Shown here: positions 18,470 through 27,700 of the stretch, in pieces
Layout: every line of letters begins with the position of its first letter
Numbering within the stretch: the stretch's first letter is position 1
Source: an uncultured Prevotellaceae bacterium
GTDB lineage: Bacteria > Bacteroidota > Bacteroidia > Bacteroidales > UBA932
Assembly (NCBI GenBank): GCA_947166905.1
Contig: CAMVFZ010000006.1
Location: forward strand, 62,001 to 126,000
Length of the DNA stretch: 64,000 nucleotides
Direction: 5' to 3'
The notes under the pieces: model-generated
What the model was told of the DNA's origin: nothing
The model's input: the letters and a program-made list of their open reading frames with translations, nothing else
Database searches by the model: none
Made by a program: the position numbers and the translations under genes

Positions 18470-18499
18470 AAGAGGGGCGGCCGCGTGGTCGCCTTTCTT
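18470..18499 (+). terminator. Hairpin after the fimbrillin-like gene
   Basis: A 13-base stem when G-U pairs are allowed (AAGAGGGGCGGCC with GGTCGCCTTTCTT) and a GCGT loop, 23 bases after the stop. The right arm is U-rich but no long T-run follows. A second imperfect stem (GGCAGGTGAAGCGCCC against GGGTGCTTTACCTGCC) lies at about 18509-18572. Confidence 0.55.
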
Positions 18500-18596
18500 G
18501 TTGCTAGCGGGCAGGTGAAGCGCCCGAATGGCCATCGGCCATATTTTCTGGCCTGAGGGTGCTTTACCTGCCGCCGGCGCAAAAAGAATAACAAGA

Positions 18597-18647
18597 TTGA
18601 TTATCAGGCACTTACGTGATTTAACTCCGGAAAAATTCGGGAGTTAA
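18597..18647. repeat. Dispersed intergenic repeat, copy 2, with hairpin
   Basis: TTGATTATCA, a CTTACG block and TTTAACTCCG, as at 4900-4928. Here the TTAACTCC end pairs with a downstream GGAGTTAA (18640-18647) to give a perfect 8-base stem. Confidence 0.5.
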
Positions 18648-18677
18648 AATGCGTAACTCATTGATACTCAATGATGG

Positions 18678-18731
18678 GATTTCTCCGCTTCGGTCGAAAT
18701 GACAGAGAAAGGAGCGGTCGAAATGACAGAG
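18678..18731. repeat. GTCATTTCGACCG-type repeat, one full and one partial copy
   Basis: On the minus strand CTCTGTCATTTCGACCGAAG continues into CGGAGAAATC (full copy 18678-18707). A partial second copy of CTGTCATTTCGACCG lies at 18713-18731. The shared GTCATT opening links it to the elements found inside trmB, the 32666 gene and the PP2C gene. Confidence 0.6.
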
Positions 18732-18734
18732 GAA

Positions 18735-18980
18735 AACGTCGCAGGTGTGATAAAAACGCTTGACCTGCGACCCTGTACGCTCTGAGTGGCCGATTACCGT
18801 CCCCGGTCAGCCAAAAATATCACACCTGCGACGTTACGCCCTAAGCGGGGCGTCAAGAGGGAGGTCTATGGCCTTAGAAAAAGAATCGGGATGGACAACC
18901 GTTACGGGTGGCCGCAGGACATCCGTAAAAGGGCGGAGTCAGCCGTCAAGCGACCGGGTTGGGCCCGTTCTTTTTCGCAG
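18735..18980. ncRNA. Candidate structured element in a gene-free stretch
   Basis: There is no convincing gene here. A perfect 18-base inverted repeat (18735-18752 and 18818-18835, 65 bases apart) is followed by a long-range stem: 18878-18890 pairs with 18964-18975, with one bulged T. The enclosed 73 bases contain GGATG/CATCC and other short stems. The right arm is CCCGTTCTTTTT, which would also serve as a U-rich end. Small frames across it have low-complexity, Arg-rich translations and are probably not genes. It may be a multicopy repeat or an RNA. Confidence 0.4.
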
Positions 18981-18982
18981 GT

Positions 18983-19912
18983 CTAGACCCCCTCTTGCTG
19001 GCCCGGCATCGTAAAGTCGGGGAGGGAGACGCTGTGGCGGGGACCTTCGACGGAGCGCCAGTAGTCGGCGTCAAAGGAGGCCGGGCTGCGGAGCGGGGAT
19101 TGCCGGTCGGAGCCGGCAATGACGGAGCTGGAGCCGGCAATAAAGGCCGCCGGTACAGGTGTTAGGCGGAAGCAGAGGTAGGTGATCTTGTAGCCCTGGC
19201 GGCTGAACATTGTCTCGTAGTAGGTCTTGACCTCGCGGACCTCGGGACGGAGATGCCCGATCAGGTCGGGCAGGACGGAAGGAGCGCCGTCGGGCAGGAC
19301 GGAAGTGGAAGCGTCCTGCATGTCGGAGCCGTACAGGTCATTAGTGGCAGCGAGGATCTCCATGCCGTTTTCTTTGCAGACGGCAAGGGTGTATTCATAG
19401 AGGAAACGGCTGTCTGTCTTAAGGTGAATCAAGCCTCCAGGAGCAAGGAACTTGCGATAACGCTCAAGGAACATCGGGCAGCTAAGACGCGAATTCTCGT
19501 GATTAAGCTGCGGATCAGAGAAAGTAAGCCAGATTTCAGCAACCTCTCCAGGAGCAAAAAAAGCCTCGATAAACTCTATCCTGGTACGCAAGAAAGCAAC
19601 ATTCCCCATATTATGCACAGTAGCCTCCTTGGCACCCTTCCAAAGACGCGCACCCTTAATATCCACACCCACATAATTAAAGTCCGGATTCCTGCGCGCA
19701 AGATCGATGCAATACTCGCCACGCCCGCAACCAAGCTCAAGCACAATCGGCCTGGGAGCATCGAACATCTCATCGTTCCAATGACCCTTGACCGGATGAT
19801 CCTTTAGAAGGAAATCCTTACCGCGCCCAGCCAGAACCTCGTCCGCCGCCGGCTGAAGCAAGCAACGGAAAGTTTCGTTCTCTGCGAACTTTTTAAGTTT
19901 ACCGTGACCCAT
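18983..19912 (-). CDS. trmB: tRNA (guanine-N7-)-methyltransferase with extended C-terminus
   Basis: This SAM-dependent enzyme makes m7G46 in tRNA. I place the start at 19912 (MGHGKLKKFAENETF), giving 309 residues. An earlier ATG at 19954 adds 14 atypical residues. The SAM site ELGCGRGEY, GVDIKGARLWKGA, TFSDPQLNHEN and HLKTDSRFLYEYT are all present. Two stretches look foreign: an insertion with two VLPD units before the last helix, and a tail of about 60 residues after CFRLTP. Both coincide with GTCATT/CCCGACCTGATCGGG-type palindromic DNA repeats, so the extra protein is probably repeat-derived. Its 5' end overlaps gldH by 14 bases. Confidence 0.92.
   Translation of the reverse strand: MGHGKLKKFAENETFRCLLQPAADEVLAGRGKDFLLKDHPVKGHWNDEMFDAPRPIVLELGCGRGEYCIDLARRNPDFNYVGVDIKGARLWKGAKEATVHNMGNVAFLRTRIEFIEAFFAPGEVAEIWLTFSDPQLNHENSRLSCPMFLERYRKFLAPGGLIHLKTDSRFLYEYTLAVCKENGMEILAATNDLYGSDMQDASTSVLPDGAPSVLPDLIGHLRPEVREVKTYYETMFSRQGYKITYLCFRLTPVPAAFIAGSSSVIAGSDRQSPLRSPASFDADYWRSVEGPRHSVSLPDFTMPGQQEGV
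19099..19271. repeat. Palindromic repeat elements inside trmB
   Basis: On the minus strand GTCATTGCCGGCTCCGACC continues to GGCAATC (about 19099-19124). A GCCCGACCTGATCGGGC palindrome (19255-19271) is preceded by further TTCCGTCCTGCCCGAC units. All are translated in the trmB frame. They match the element at 32777-32803 in core sequence. Confidence 0.65.
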
Positions 19913-20333
19913 CTTTCTTATCTCTATATAGCCGCAGACCGGCTCCATTAACACTACTCTCCCCTTTCACAAACACCGACGCCTTCCAGATGCCATACAC
20001 CACCGGACGGAAGCCAGACCGCAGAACACGAGTCAAAACCCCACCAGTAGAAGCATCCGCCATAGTCAGGACAACATCCTCCCGATACACCACCTCCGAC
20101 GGCGACAAATAATCAATCTGCACCGCAAGGGTATCCTTCGGAGAAGCATCGGCATAAATATAAAGCTGAAGGCTGTAATCCAGGGAATCCGTCATATCAA
20201 GGGTAAAGTTGGCATAGCCGTCAGCATCAAAAAAGACAAAGGACTCGTCCGATGCCGGCCGCTTGCAGGAAAGCGCAAGCAACGGCAAAATAGCCGCTGC
20301 CGCCATTAAAATAACCCTTGAAATCCGATTCAA
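19899..20333 (-). CDS. gldH: Gliding-motility-type lipoprotein GldH
   Basis: A 144-residue lipoprotein if translation starts at the TTG at 20333. That codon has AAGGAG 7 bases upstream and restores a basic N-terminus (NRISR) ahead of the hydrophobic stretch ending LALSC (Cys23). The next ATG (20306) would leave no positive charge before the signal, and longer in-frame starts run back into ricT. The mature part has a beta-sandwich look with GIWKASVFV and the family end GAGLRLYRDKK. GldH is needed for gliding in Flavobacteria; in non-gliding Bacteroidales its role is unclear. Gene order ricT-gldH supports the call. Confidence 0.75.
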   Translation of the reverse strand: MNRISRVILMAAAAILPLLALSCKRPASDESFVFFDADGYANFTLDMTDSLDYSLQLYIYADASPKDTLAVQIDYLSPSEVVYREDVVLTMADASTGGVLTRVLRSGFRPVVYGIWKASVFVKGESSVNGAGLRLYRDKKDGSR

Positions 20334-20334
20334 A

Positions 20335-21504
20335 TTATTGCTCCTTTTCTCCGCCGCCCTGCCTCTTGCCGCGACGGTTGCCACCACCCCTGTGATTTCT
20401 CTTCTTAGAACGCTCCGGCTTGTCAAAACGCGTAATGCTGTCGTCGCCCACAGAGGTAACGAACTCAGGCGAAACAGGCTCCGGCTCAAGTTTAAGGGAC
20501 TCCGGACGAATACCGTTACGATTCATCTTGATGATTTCCCTAACCTCATAAGCATCCAGAGGATAGATATTAACCAGGGAATTCTTGTCGTAAGAGAAGT
20601 ACATCAGCTCACGCAAGATATCGGTCTTGACAAGATAGGCCAGACCATCCTCGAACTCCAGAGGCTCGCTAACCTTAGGCAAACGGCTCTGGGCATCCAT
20701 ATAATTTGCAACCTCAAAGTTAAGGCAGCATTTGAGCTTGCCGCACTGGCCGGCCAGCTTCTGAGGATTCAAGGACAAATCCTGAACACGCGCAGCCGTA
20801 GTGGTAATAGACTTGAACTGAGTGATATAGTTGGCGCAGCAAAGCTCACGGCCGCAAACGCCCAGGCCTCCAATAAGGCCGGCCTCCTGGCGCGCACCAA
20901 TCTGCTTCATCTCAATGCGGATGCGGAACTCCTCTGCGAACACCTTGATCAACTGGCGGAAGTCCACACGACCATCGGCAATGTAATAGAAGATTGCCTT
21001 GGTACCGTCGCCCTGGAACTCCACGTCTCCGATTTTCATCTCCAGGCCAAGCTCAGCCGCAATCTGACGAGCACGAATCATAGTATCCTGCTCGCGAGCG
21101 ATGGCCTCCTGCCACTTCTCTATATCGAAGGGCTTGGCCTTGCGGTAAATCTTCTTAAACTCGTAAGTCTGGGGATTGATACCCTTGGCACGCATCTGAC
21201 GGCCTACAACGGGGCCTTCCAGCGTGATGATTCCAAGGTCGTGTCCGGACTGGGCCTCAACAATTACCAAATCACCCATCTTCACATTCTGCCCGGACGC
21301 ATTCACATAGAAGCCCTTGCGAGTATTCTTGAAACGCACCTCGAAGTATGGATCGTACTGCTCCTGGTTTATTCCGGCGAGCCAGTCGTATGTCTCAAGT
21401 TTGCAGCATCCGTGACGATACTCACACTGGAGCTGGTCGTCATCCCCGCGGCATACCGTACAACCACGGAAGCAGTCAAACTTTATATTCTCGTTATCTT
21501 GCAT
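20335..21504 (-). CDS. PSP1/RicT-family protein
   Basis: A 389-residue homologue of B. subtilis YaaT/RicT, which with RicA and RicF forms an Fe-S protein complex affecting RNA maturation there; partners in Bacteroidota are not known. The PSP1 core is marked by GGLGVCGRELCCANYI and AGQCGKLKCCLNFE, Cys pairs able to hold a cluster. An extra N-terminal Cys-rich segment (FDCFRGCTVCRG, HGCCKLETYDW) is present. The C-terminus is a basic, Gly/Arg-rich tail that may bind RNA. It lies 6 bases after holB and one base before gldH. Confidence 0.88.
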   Translation of the reverse strand: MQDNENIKFDCFRGCTVCRGDDDQLQCEYRHGCCKLETYDWLAGINQEQYDPYFEVRFKNTRKGFYVNASGQNVKMGDLVIVEAQSGHDLGIITLEGPVVGRQMRAKGINPQTYEFKKIYRKAKPFDIEKWQEAIAREQDTMIRARQIAAELGLEMKIGDVEFQGDGTKAIFYYIADGRVDFRQLIKVFAEEFRIRIEMKQIGARQEAGLIGGLGVCGRELCCANYITQFKSITTTAARVQDLSLNPQKLAGQCGKLKCCLNFEVANYMDAQSRLPKVSEPLEFEDGLAYLVKTDILRELMYFSYDKNSLVNIYPLDAYEVREIIKMNRNGIRPESLKLEPEPVSPEFVTSVGDDSITRFDKPERSKKRNHRGGGNRRGKRQGGGEKEQ

Positions 21505-21510
21505 AAGTTA

Positions 21511-22575
21511 TCATTTTTGCCCCGCAATGGCATACAACCTTGTAGCCAGATTGCAGAACAGTATTTTTGCCAGAACGTTCCTTTCCAGCATCGTATAAGT
21601 GCGGCTGAATACCGCCGATGCTGCCTCCGGGAAGCTTTCAGGCAACTTTTTGGCAGCGGACCGATACCAATCCTCATCCCCGTCCAAGTCTGCCAGAGAC
21701 TCCATTTTGCGGGAGAAAAGCATCAAGTTCCTAACGCCTTCTCCTGCAAAGATACAAAAAGCTTTCTGTTTTTCACGCGAATCCAGACCGGCCAGGGCTT
21801 CGCCAACATCAAGAGCGGCCTGTAAGTCACGCGCGCATACGCATTCTATAAGTGACTTGAACAGCTCTTCGTACTGGGAAACCTCGCCCTCGTCGCCGTC
21901 CCTTTTAATGGACGCGCGCTGTGCCTTTGTAAGCGGCATAACCCTCATCCCCTGGCACCTGGAAGTGATGGTAGAAATCACGCTTTCAGGGTTGTGGGTG
22001 ATGAGAATGAATATCGTCTTCTCCTGCGGCTCTTCCAGGGACTTCAGCAGCATATTGGCAGTCTGCTGGTTCATCTTCTCCGGAAGCCAGATAAAAATAC
22101 CCCTCCAGCCGTCCGTAACCGGAGCAAGGGAAAGTTTCTGCATTATTGCCCGGCCCTCCGCCACGGTGATAAGACCGCTCTTTTTCTCTATTCCAAGGGC
22201 GGCGGACAGCTCGTTCTCCATGAAATAAGGGTTCTTCAGAACCAGTTCACGGAAGATTGGGGCGTAATCGTCACAGGTAAGGTCCTTGGCAGCGCCGCTT
22301 ACCTTGCTGCCAGACGTAATAGGAAAGGTAAAACGCATATCCGGGTAGCTGAGCCTGGATATCTGGTGGCAAGTATGGCACTCGCCACAGGAATCCTCCC
22401 CGGAAGGCTCCGAGCAATTGAGATATTGAAGGAAAGCCAGGCCAAGAGCCAGGGCGCCGCTGCCCTCGTTCTCGTACAAAAGCAAGGCGTGATGTACGCG
22501 GCCGCTACGGGCCATGTTTATCATCGCCTGCTTAACGCCCTCGTTCCCCGGAATATCCGCAAATCTCATTGACAA
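21511..22575 (-). CDS. holB: DNA polymerase III delta' subunit
   Basis: A 354-residue clamp-loader subunit. The family zinc module is seen as Cys54, Cys63, Cys66 and Cys69. The Walker A position reads GSGALAL, without the Lys, as expected for the non-hydrolysing delta'. KMNQQTANMLLKSLEEPQE and ITHNPESVISTITSRCQ (sensor 1 / SRC) are diagnostic. It follows the polyprenyl synthase by 4 bases and leads into ricT-gldH, a known Bacteroidota neighbourhood. Confidence 0.93.
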   Translation of the reverse strand: MSMRFADIPGNEGVKQAMINMARSGRVHHALLLYENEGSGALALGLAFLQYLNCSEPSGEDSCGECHTCHQISRLSYPDMRFTFPITSGSKVSGAAKDLTCDDYAPIFRELVLKNPYFMENELSAALGIEKKSGLITVAEGRAIMQKLSLAPVTDGWRGIFIWLPEKMNQQTANMLLKSLEEPQEKTIFILITHNPESVISTITSRCQGMRVMPLTKAQRASIKRDGDEGEVSQYEELFKSLIECVCARDLQAALDVGEALAGLDSREKQKAFCIFAGEGVRNLMLFSRKMESLADLDGDEDWYRSAAKKLPESFPEAASAVFSRTYTMLERNVLAKILFCNLATRLYAIAGQK

Positions 22576-22579
22576 TCAG

Positions 22580-23545
22580 TTATTTATTACGATTCCCGAT
22601 GTAAGCGGCCAGCTTAATAAGGTACTCTTTTGGCTTACCGTCCTGGAAAACGTCCAACGCCTTCACAGCCTTGCTCAGATAAGCCTCCATTTCTGCCTTC
22701 GCATAGCCCACACCATCCTTTTCAAGCACAAAATTACGAATATAATCTATGCTCTCCGGACCGATGTTGGATATCATCTCCCTTATCTTCTGTTCCTGGG
22801 CCGCATCGGCCTTGAAGGCACCAAGAAGCGGGAGAGTAATCTTCTTTTCTTTTAAATCCTGGCCAACAGGCTTACCCATGGCCTCATTGCCAAAGTAATC
22901 CAGAATATCGTCCTGAATCTGGAAGGCAATGCCTACGCAACGCGCATATTCCGATGCGGCAGCCTCCTGCTCCGGAGTTGCACCTACAGAGATTGCACCG
23001 GCCAGGGCCGATGTCTCAAAGAGGGTTGCCGTCTTGTCGTAGATTATCCTGTAGTACTCCTTCTCCGTGGTCTTGCCGGATTCGGCCATTTCCAGCTGAA
23101 GCATCTCGCCCTCTGCAAGGTCTGACAGAGTCTTGCTAAAGAGCCCCATCACCCTGGAGGCGTTTTTATCCCCTTCAAGTATACGGGCTATGCCCTTTAC
23201 CAGCCAGAAGTCGCCCAGAAGAACCGAGGGCCTTGGGCCAAGGAGCGAACTCACCGTTGCAACGCCCCTGCGTGTAGACGAGCTATCGGCCACATCGTCA
23301 TGCAGCAGGGATGCATTGTGAATAAGCTCTGCGGCAGCAGAAAAGCGGATGGTGTCTTCTGTGACATCTCCGGCCACAGCGCGGGCTATGAGAATGGCCA
23401 CAGCGGGACGGACCTGCTTTCCTTCGTGCTCCAGGATATGCCTGTTACAACGCATCAGCAAGTCGATATCGGACCGGAGTGATGACTCCATGAGAGCCAT
23501 CACCCTGTCCTTATCGGCCTGTAAATATGTTTTAAAATTTTTCAT
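22580..23545 (-). CDS. trans-Polyprenyl diphosphate synthase
   Basis: A 321-residue all-helical prenyltransferase that builds the long isoprenoid chain, probably for menaquinone. The first Asp-rich motif is HDDVADSSSTRRG (D83, D84, D87) and the second QDDILDYFG (D212, D213, D216). EHEGKQVRPA near residue 40 matches the family GGKRxRP region in a changed form. It starts in the last base of the barrel gene (23545). Chain length is not readable, so I give no ispA/ispB symbol. Confidence 0.9.
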   Translation of the reverse strand: MKNFKTYLQADKDRVMALMESSLRSDIDLLMRCNRHILEHEGKQVRPAVAILIARAVAGDVTEDTIRFSAAAELIHNASLLHDDVADSSSTRRGVATVSSLLGPRPSVLLGDFWLVKGIARILEGDKNASRVMGLFSKTLSDLAEGEMLQLEMAESGKTTEKEYYRIIYDKTATLFETSALAGAISVGATPEQEAAASEYARCVGIAFQIQDDILDYFGNEAMGKPVGQDLKEKKITLPLLGAFKADAAQEQKIREMISNIGPESIDYIRNFVLEKDGVGYAKAEMEAYLSKAVKALDVFQDGKPKEYLIKLAAYIGNRNK

Positions 23546-24078
23546 TAGAAGAAGAGGGCAACCGATAGCTGCAGACCCTTCATCTTGTCATGGTTCTTAA
23601 AGTATTTTGCCGATATCTGGAATCGGGTAATATCAATACCGAAACCATAGGCAAAACCGTGCTCCTTGGCATTGTCCTCGTTAACCGAGCAGCCCCAATA
23701 GTACTCTCCCAAAACAAACGGACGTACGAACATCAGGTCCAGACCCCACTGCAACTGAACGGGGATCTCTACAAACTGATACTTCTTGTCAATGAATTTG
23801 GGGATGGTAATTCCGCTGGTGGAAATGTTGATAGTGTCATCGTCAAGATTAACACCCTTTACCTGATAGAGCACGCCGCTCTGTGCAGCGAAACCGAAGG
23901 GAAGGTCCAACTGGACAACACCACCGATGTGGTATGCATTGACAGCCTTGGTATCAATGTCCTTCAAAGAAGTATTTGAAGAGGTGAAACCGGCCTTTAC
24001 ACCAAGCTTAAGCTGGGCAGATGCCATTACACCCGTAAGGGCAAAGAGAATGGCAACGATGAATAGTTTACGAAGCAT
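23545..24078 (-). CDS. Outer-membrane beta-barrel protein (PF13568-like)
   Basis: A 177-residue porin-like barrel with a signal peptide ending in ASA near residue 21. LKLGVKAGFTSSNTSL, GVLYQVKG, FVEIPVQLQW and LSVALFF (terminal Phe) are typical of the small barrel family frequent in this phylum. No ligand is evident. It lies 11 bases after trxA and overlaps the next gene by one base, so it is inside the long minus-strand run. Confidence 0.8.
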   Translation of the reverse strand: MLRKLFIVAILFALTGVMASAQLKLGVKAGFTSSNTSLKDIDTKAVNAYHIGGVVQLDLPFGFAAQSGVLYQVKGVNLDDDTINISTSGITIPKFIDKKYQFVEIPVQLQWGLDLMFVRPFVLGEYYWGCSVNEDNAKEHGFAYGFGIDITRFQISAKYFKNHDKMKGLQLSVALFF

Positions 24079-24089
24079 AAGTATGATTA

Positions 24090-24404
24090 TTAAAGAAGTC
24101 CTTCAAGAATATTTTCAATCTCTGAAGCGGGCACAACGCCTACAGTCCTCTTCACAACTTCTCCGTTTTTGAAGAAAACCAGGGTAGGAATGCTGCGGAT
24201 ACCGTACTGAATTGCGATATCCTGGCAATCATCGACATTGCATTTTACAACTTCCACCTTGTCCTCGTACTTGGCGGCGATGTCGTCTACAGTGGGGGAA
24301 AGCATGCGGCAGGGACCGCACCATACAGCCCAGAAATCAACCATTACGGGCTTGTCGGTTGCCAGAATCTCTGCAAAGTTGTTGGGAGTGGCTACTTTTG
24401 ACAT
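24090..24404 (-). CDS. trxA: Thioredoxin
   Basis: A 104-residue cytosolic thiol-disulfide reductase without signal peptide. The active site is WCGPC (Cys29, Cys32), the cis-Pro loop is GIRSIPTLVFF, and the fold is complete. It lies 17 bases after the PG0541-like gene and 11 bases before the barrel gene. Confidence 0.95.
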   Translation of the reverse strand: MSKVATPNNFAEILATDKPVMVDFWAVWCGPCRMLSPTVDDIAAKYEDKVEVVKCNVDDCQDIAIQYGIRSIPTLVFFKNGEVVKRTVGVVPASEIENILEGLL

Positions 24405-24421
24405 AATAAGTAAGTGTTAAG

Positions 24422-24718
24422 TTATTTGATATATTCTTCAATTGACCATGAGTACGCGCGAAGTCCAAGATCCTTGTACTGAGTATCTTTCTCCTGGAGC
24501 GCCTTCATGATAGGGGCAACCTTGTCGTCCGGAACCGCCGTGAAAACAGCATGGTTCTGGGTAGGCCAGGCGTGGTTGCCAAGATGGGGCTCGCCGTCAA
24601 CGGTTCCACGGCCGCCTACATCTTCCCATCTAGTGTATCCGCGCTGACCGAAGTCCTGCAGCAGTTCCACGATTTCCTGGTTGTACGCCTGATTATATGC
24701 TATAAATATTGCTTTCAT
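24422..24718 (-). CDS. PG0541-like transporter-associated protein
   Basis: A 98-residue PII-like small protein. MKAIFIAYNQAYN opens a ferredoxin-like fold, and HAWPTQNHAVFTAV and the closing SWSIEEYIK fit the PG0541 family, which Bacteroidota often encode directly after an RND pump. The role in transport is not established; a soluble regulatory subunit is plausible. The start has AGGAGG 6 bases upstream. It follows the RND gene by 12 bases. Confidence 0.8.
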   Translation of the reverse strand: MKAIFIAYNQAYNQEIVELLQDFGQRGYTRWEDVGGRGTVDGEPHLGNHAWPTQNHAVFTAVPDDKVAPIMKALQEKDTQYKDLGLRAYSWSIEEYIK

Positions 24719-24730
24719 AGTTACCTCCTG

Positions 24731-27700
24731 TTAATTGTTTGCGACTGCTGCCTTAGCCTCGTGGCGAGCCTTTTTACGGGCCTTGCGGGCCTCTTTGTGC
24801 TCGTAAATACCGCAGTAAAGGGTAGGGATAATCACAAGGGTGATAAGGGTAGAAATTGACAGACCCCAAACCACTGTCATACCAAGTGAACGCCACATTT
24901 CAGATCCGTCGCCGGTACCCAAAGCCATAGGCAACATACCAAGCACGGTGGTCAGGGTGGTCATCAAAATAGGACGCAGACGGCTCTTGGCGGCAGTAAT
25001 CGTAGATGTACGCACATCCATACCTCTCTCCTGGCAAAGTATGGTATAGTCAATCAGCACGATACCGTTCTTAACCACGATACCAAGCAGGATTATAATA
25101 CCGATCATTGCCATTACACCAAGTGCGGTACCGGTTACGAACAAACCGAGCATTACGCCAACAAGGGCGAACGGGATGGAGAACATAATCACGAACGGAC
25201 CCATGAAGGACTCGAACTGGGAAGCCATCACCATGTAAACCAGGATAACGATGAGAACCATGAGCAGCAACATATCTGCGAACATGTCCTGCTGGTCTTC
25301 ATAGTCACCACCAATCACACAGTTGATATTGGAAGGAATCTCAGTATTCTCCAGGGCATCGTTTGCCACTGCTACACCTTCACTAAGGGCATAACCGGTA
25401 GCAAGGATACAGGTAAGGGAGATATAACGCTCACGGTTTTTACGCTGGATGGTAGGAGGAACCTTATCCTCTACAACATCACCCAGATCCTTGACGCGGA
25501 TACCGGTACCGGCCGCATTGTAAACAACTATATTGCCGATACTCTCTGTACTGTTGCGGAACTCCGGTGCATAGCGTACGCGGATATCGTATTCCTCTCC
25601 TTCTTCACGATAGTAGGATGCTACACTACCGCTCATCGCGGCGCTCACTGCATTTGCAGCCGATGTTGAAGTAAGGCCATTGACTGCCAGTTTGTGACGG
25701 TCGAAGTCTACCTGATACTCAGGGGTGTACTGGTCACGGCTGGGAACAACCTGGGCGAAGACACCGGTTGAATCCATGTAGGACTTGAGAGCCTGGGCAA
25801 CGTGCTCTGTCTCTTCAAAATCGTAGCCGTAAACCTCTACGGTAATGGATGCGGCACCGCTCATACCACCTCCCTGGCCCTCGGTTACATTAACCTTGCG
25901 GACCTCCGGGAAGGACTGGATGTCGGCGCGTACAATATCCACAATCTCTGCGCCCGTACGCTTACGTGAGCTCTTAGGACCGCAGTTGATGTTCATTGAA
26001 ATAATGTAGGTTCCGTTGGCCTGCATACTTGCAAAGGCGTTGTCGGAATCGGCCTGACCGAAACGGTAGTTGAATACCTGGATCTCAGGGACATCGGCGG
26101 CAATCTTCTGATAAATCCTGTGGGCAACCTCCTTGGTTACATCCTGAGAGGTACCGATAGGGAGCTCGATGGTAGCACTGATACGGCCCATATCTGAACG
26201 GGGGAAATACTCCGACTTCAGATTGGAACCGATGCCAACCATTACGGCTATGAAGATTACGAATGCGCCAAGAAGAATGCGCTTCTTGTGGCCCATGCAC
26301 CAGGAAATCAGCTTTGAGTAACCGCGGGAAATCTTGTCCAGGAAACGGTTGACAGGGTCGAAGATGAAGTGATAGAACTTACCGCTCTTGTTCTCGTTGC
26401 CCAGCATCTTGGAGCACATCATGGGCACCAGTGAAAGGGCTGCGGTAGTAGATACTATCATGATGATGCTCACGATCCATCCGAGCTGCTTGAACATGAT
26501 ACCGGCCATACCGGGAATCATGGTAAGAGGCAGGAACACGCAGAGCATGGTAAGCGTAGATGCGATAACGGAGATACCCACCTCTGCGGTGCCGTGTACG
26601 GCAGCCTCCTTAGGTTTTTCTCCCCTTTCAAGGTGCGTGGTAACATTCTCCAGCACCACAATCGCATCATCCACCACCATGCCTATCGCAATGGACAAGG
26701 CCGACATCGATATAATGTTAAGCGTGTTGCCCGTGGCAAACAGGTACATAAGGGATGCCAGCAAGGCGATAGGAATACTCAAAACAACGATGAGGGTACC
26801 CTTCCACCTGCCAAGGAAGAGGTAAACCACCAGCATAACCACCAGGAAGGTAATCATGATGGTCTCCTTAAGTGAATTGATAGTACGGATAATGTTATCC
26901 GATGTATCGAAGACTACTCCGAATTCGATATCCGGAGGCAGGGTGGTCTTGATGGTCTCCATCACCTCGTTCACATCCCTTACAACCTGTACTGAATTGT
27001 AACCGGACTGCTTCTGAATCATGATAAGTGCACTTCTGAGGCCTCCGGTGAAGGATTCCTGTGAGCGCTCTTCAAGACCGTCGTTGATGCGTGCTACGTC
27101 ACGAAGATAGATGGTGTTGCCGCCAGCGTGGCCAACCACAAGGTCAAGGAGCTCTGAAGGATCCTTGAACTCTTTCTTTACACGCAGGGTATAAGTCTCT
27201 GAACCAATGTCGATGCTGCCTGAAGGAACGTTCCTGTTCTCTGCGGCGATCACACCAGCCAAAGTACTGATAGACAAGTGATAAGCCTCAAGCTTGGTAG
27301 GGTCGCAGTAAACCTGGATCTCACGCTTGGGAGCACCGATTACACTTACCGTACCCACACCGCTTACGCGGGCAAGAGGGGTGGCCACCTTGTCGTCCAA
27401 TATCTTATCCAATGCCGATGCGCTCTGCTTTGCAGTTGCGGAGAGCATCAGGATAGGGATATCATCGGCGCTGAACTTGAAGATGACGGGGGATGACGCA
27501 CCATCCGGCAGAGTAGATGAAATCATACTCAGCTTGTCTCGCACGTCGTTAGTCGCGTCTTCTATGTCAATGCCGTATTCGAACTCCAGTGTAAGGAAAG
27601 AAAGGTTTTCCCTGGACTGGGAGGTAATATTCTTAAGGTTGCTGACACCGTTAAGGGTGTTTTCCAGCGATTTGGTAAGGTTGTTCTCTACATCCTCTGC

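Noticed and set aside
18760-19014. 84-codon frame in the repeat-rich gap
   Set aside because: Runs across the inverted repeat and stem and into the trmB 3' end; the translation is low-complexity and Arg/Ser-rich, and another frame is equally open.
20263-21825. 520-codon plus-strand open frame
   Set aside because: It lies fully antisense to gldH, ricT and holB, whose motifs are clear. Its translation has no domain and reflects codon bias of the real genes.
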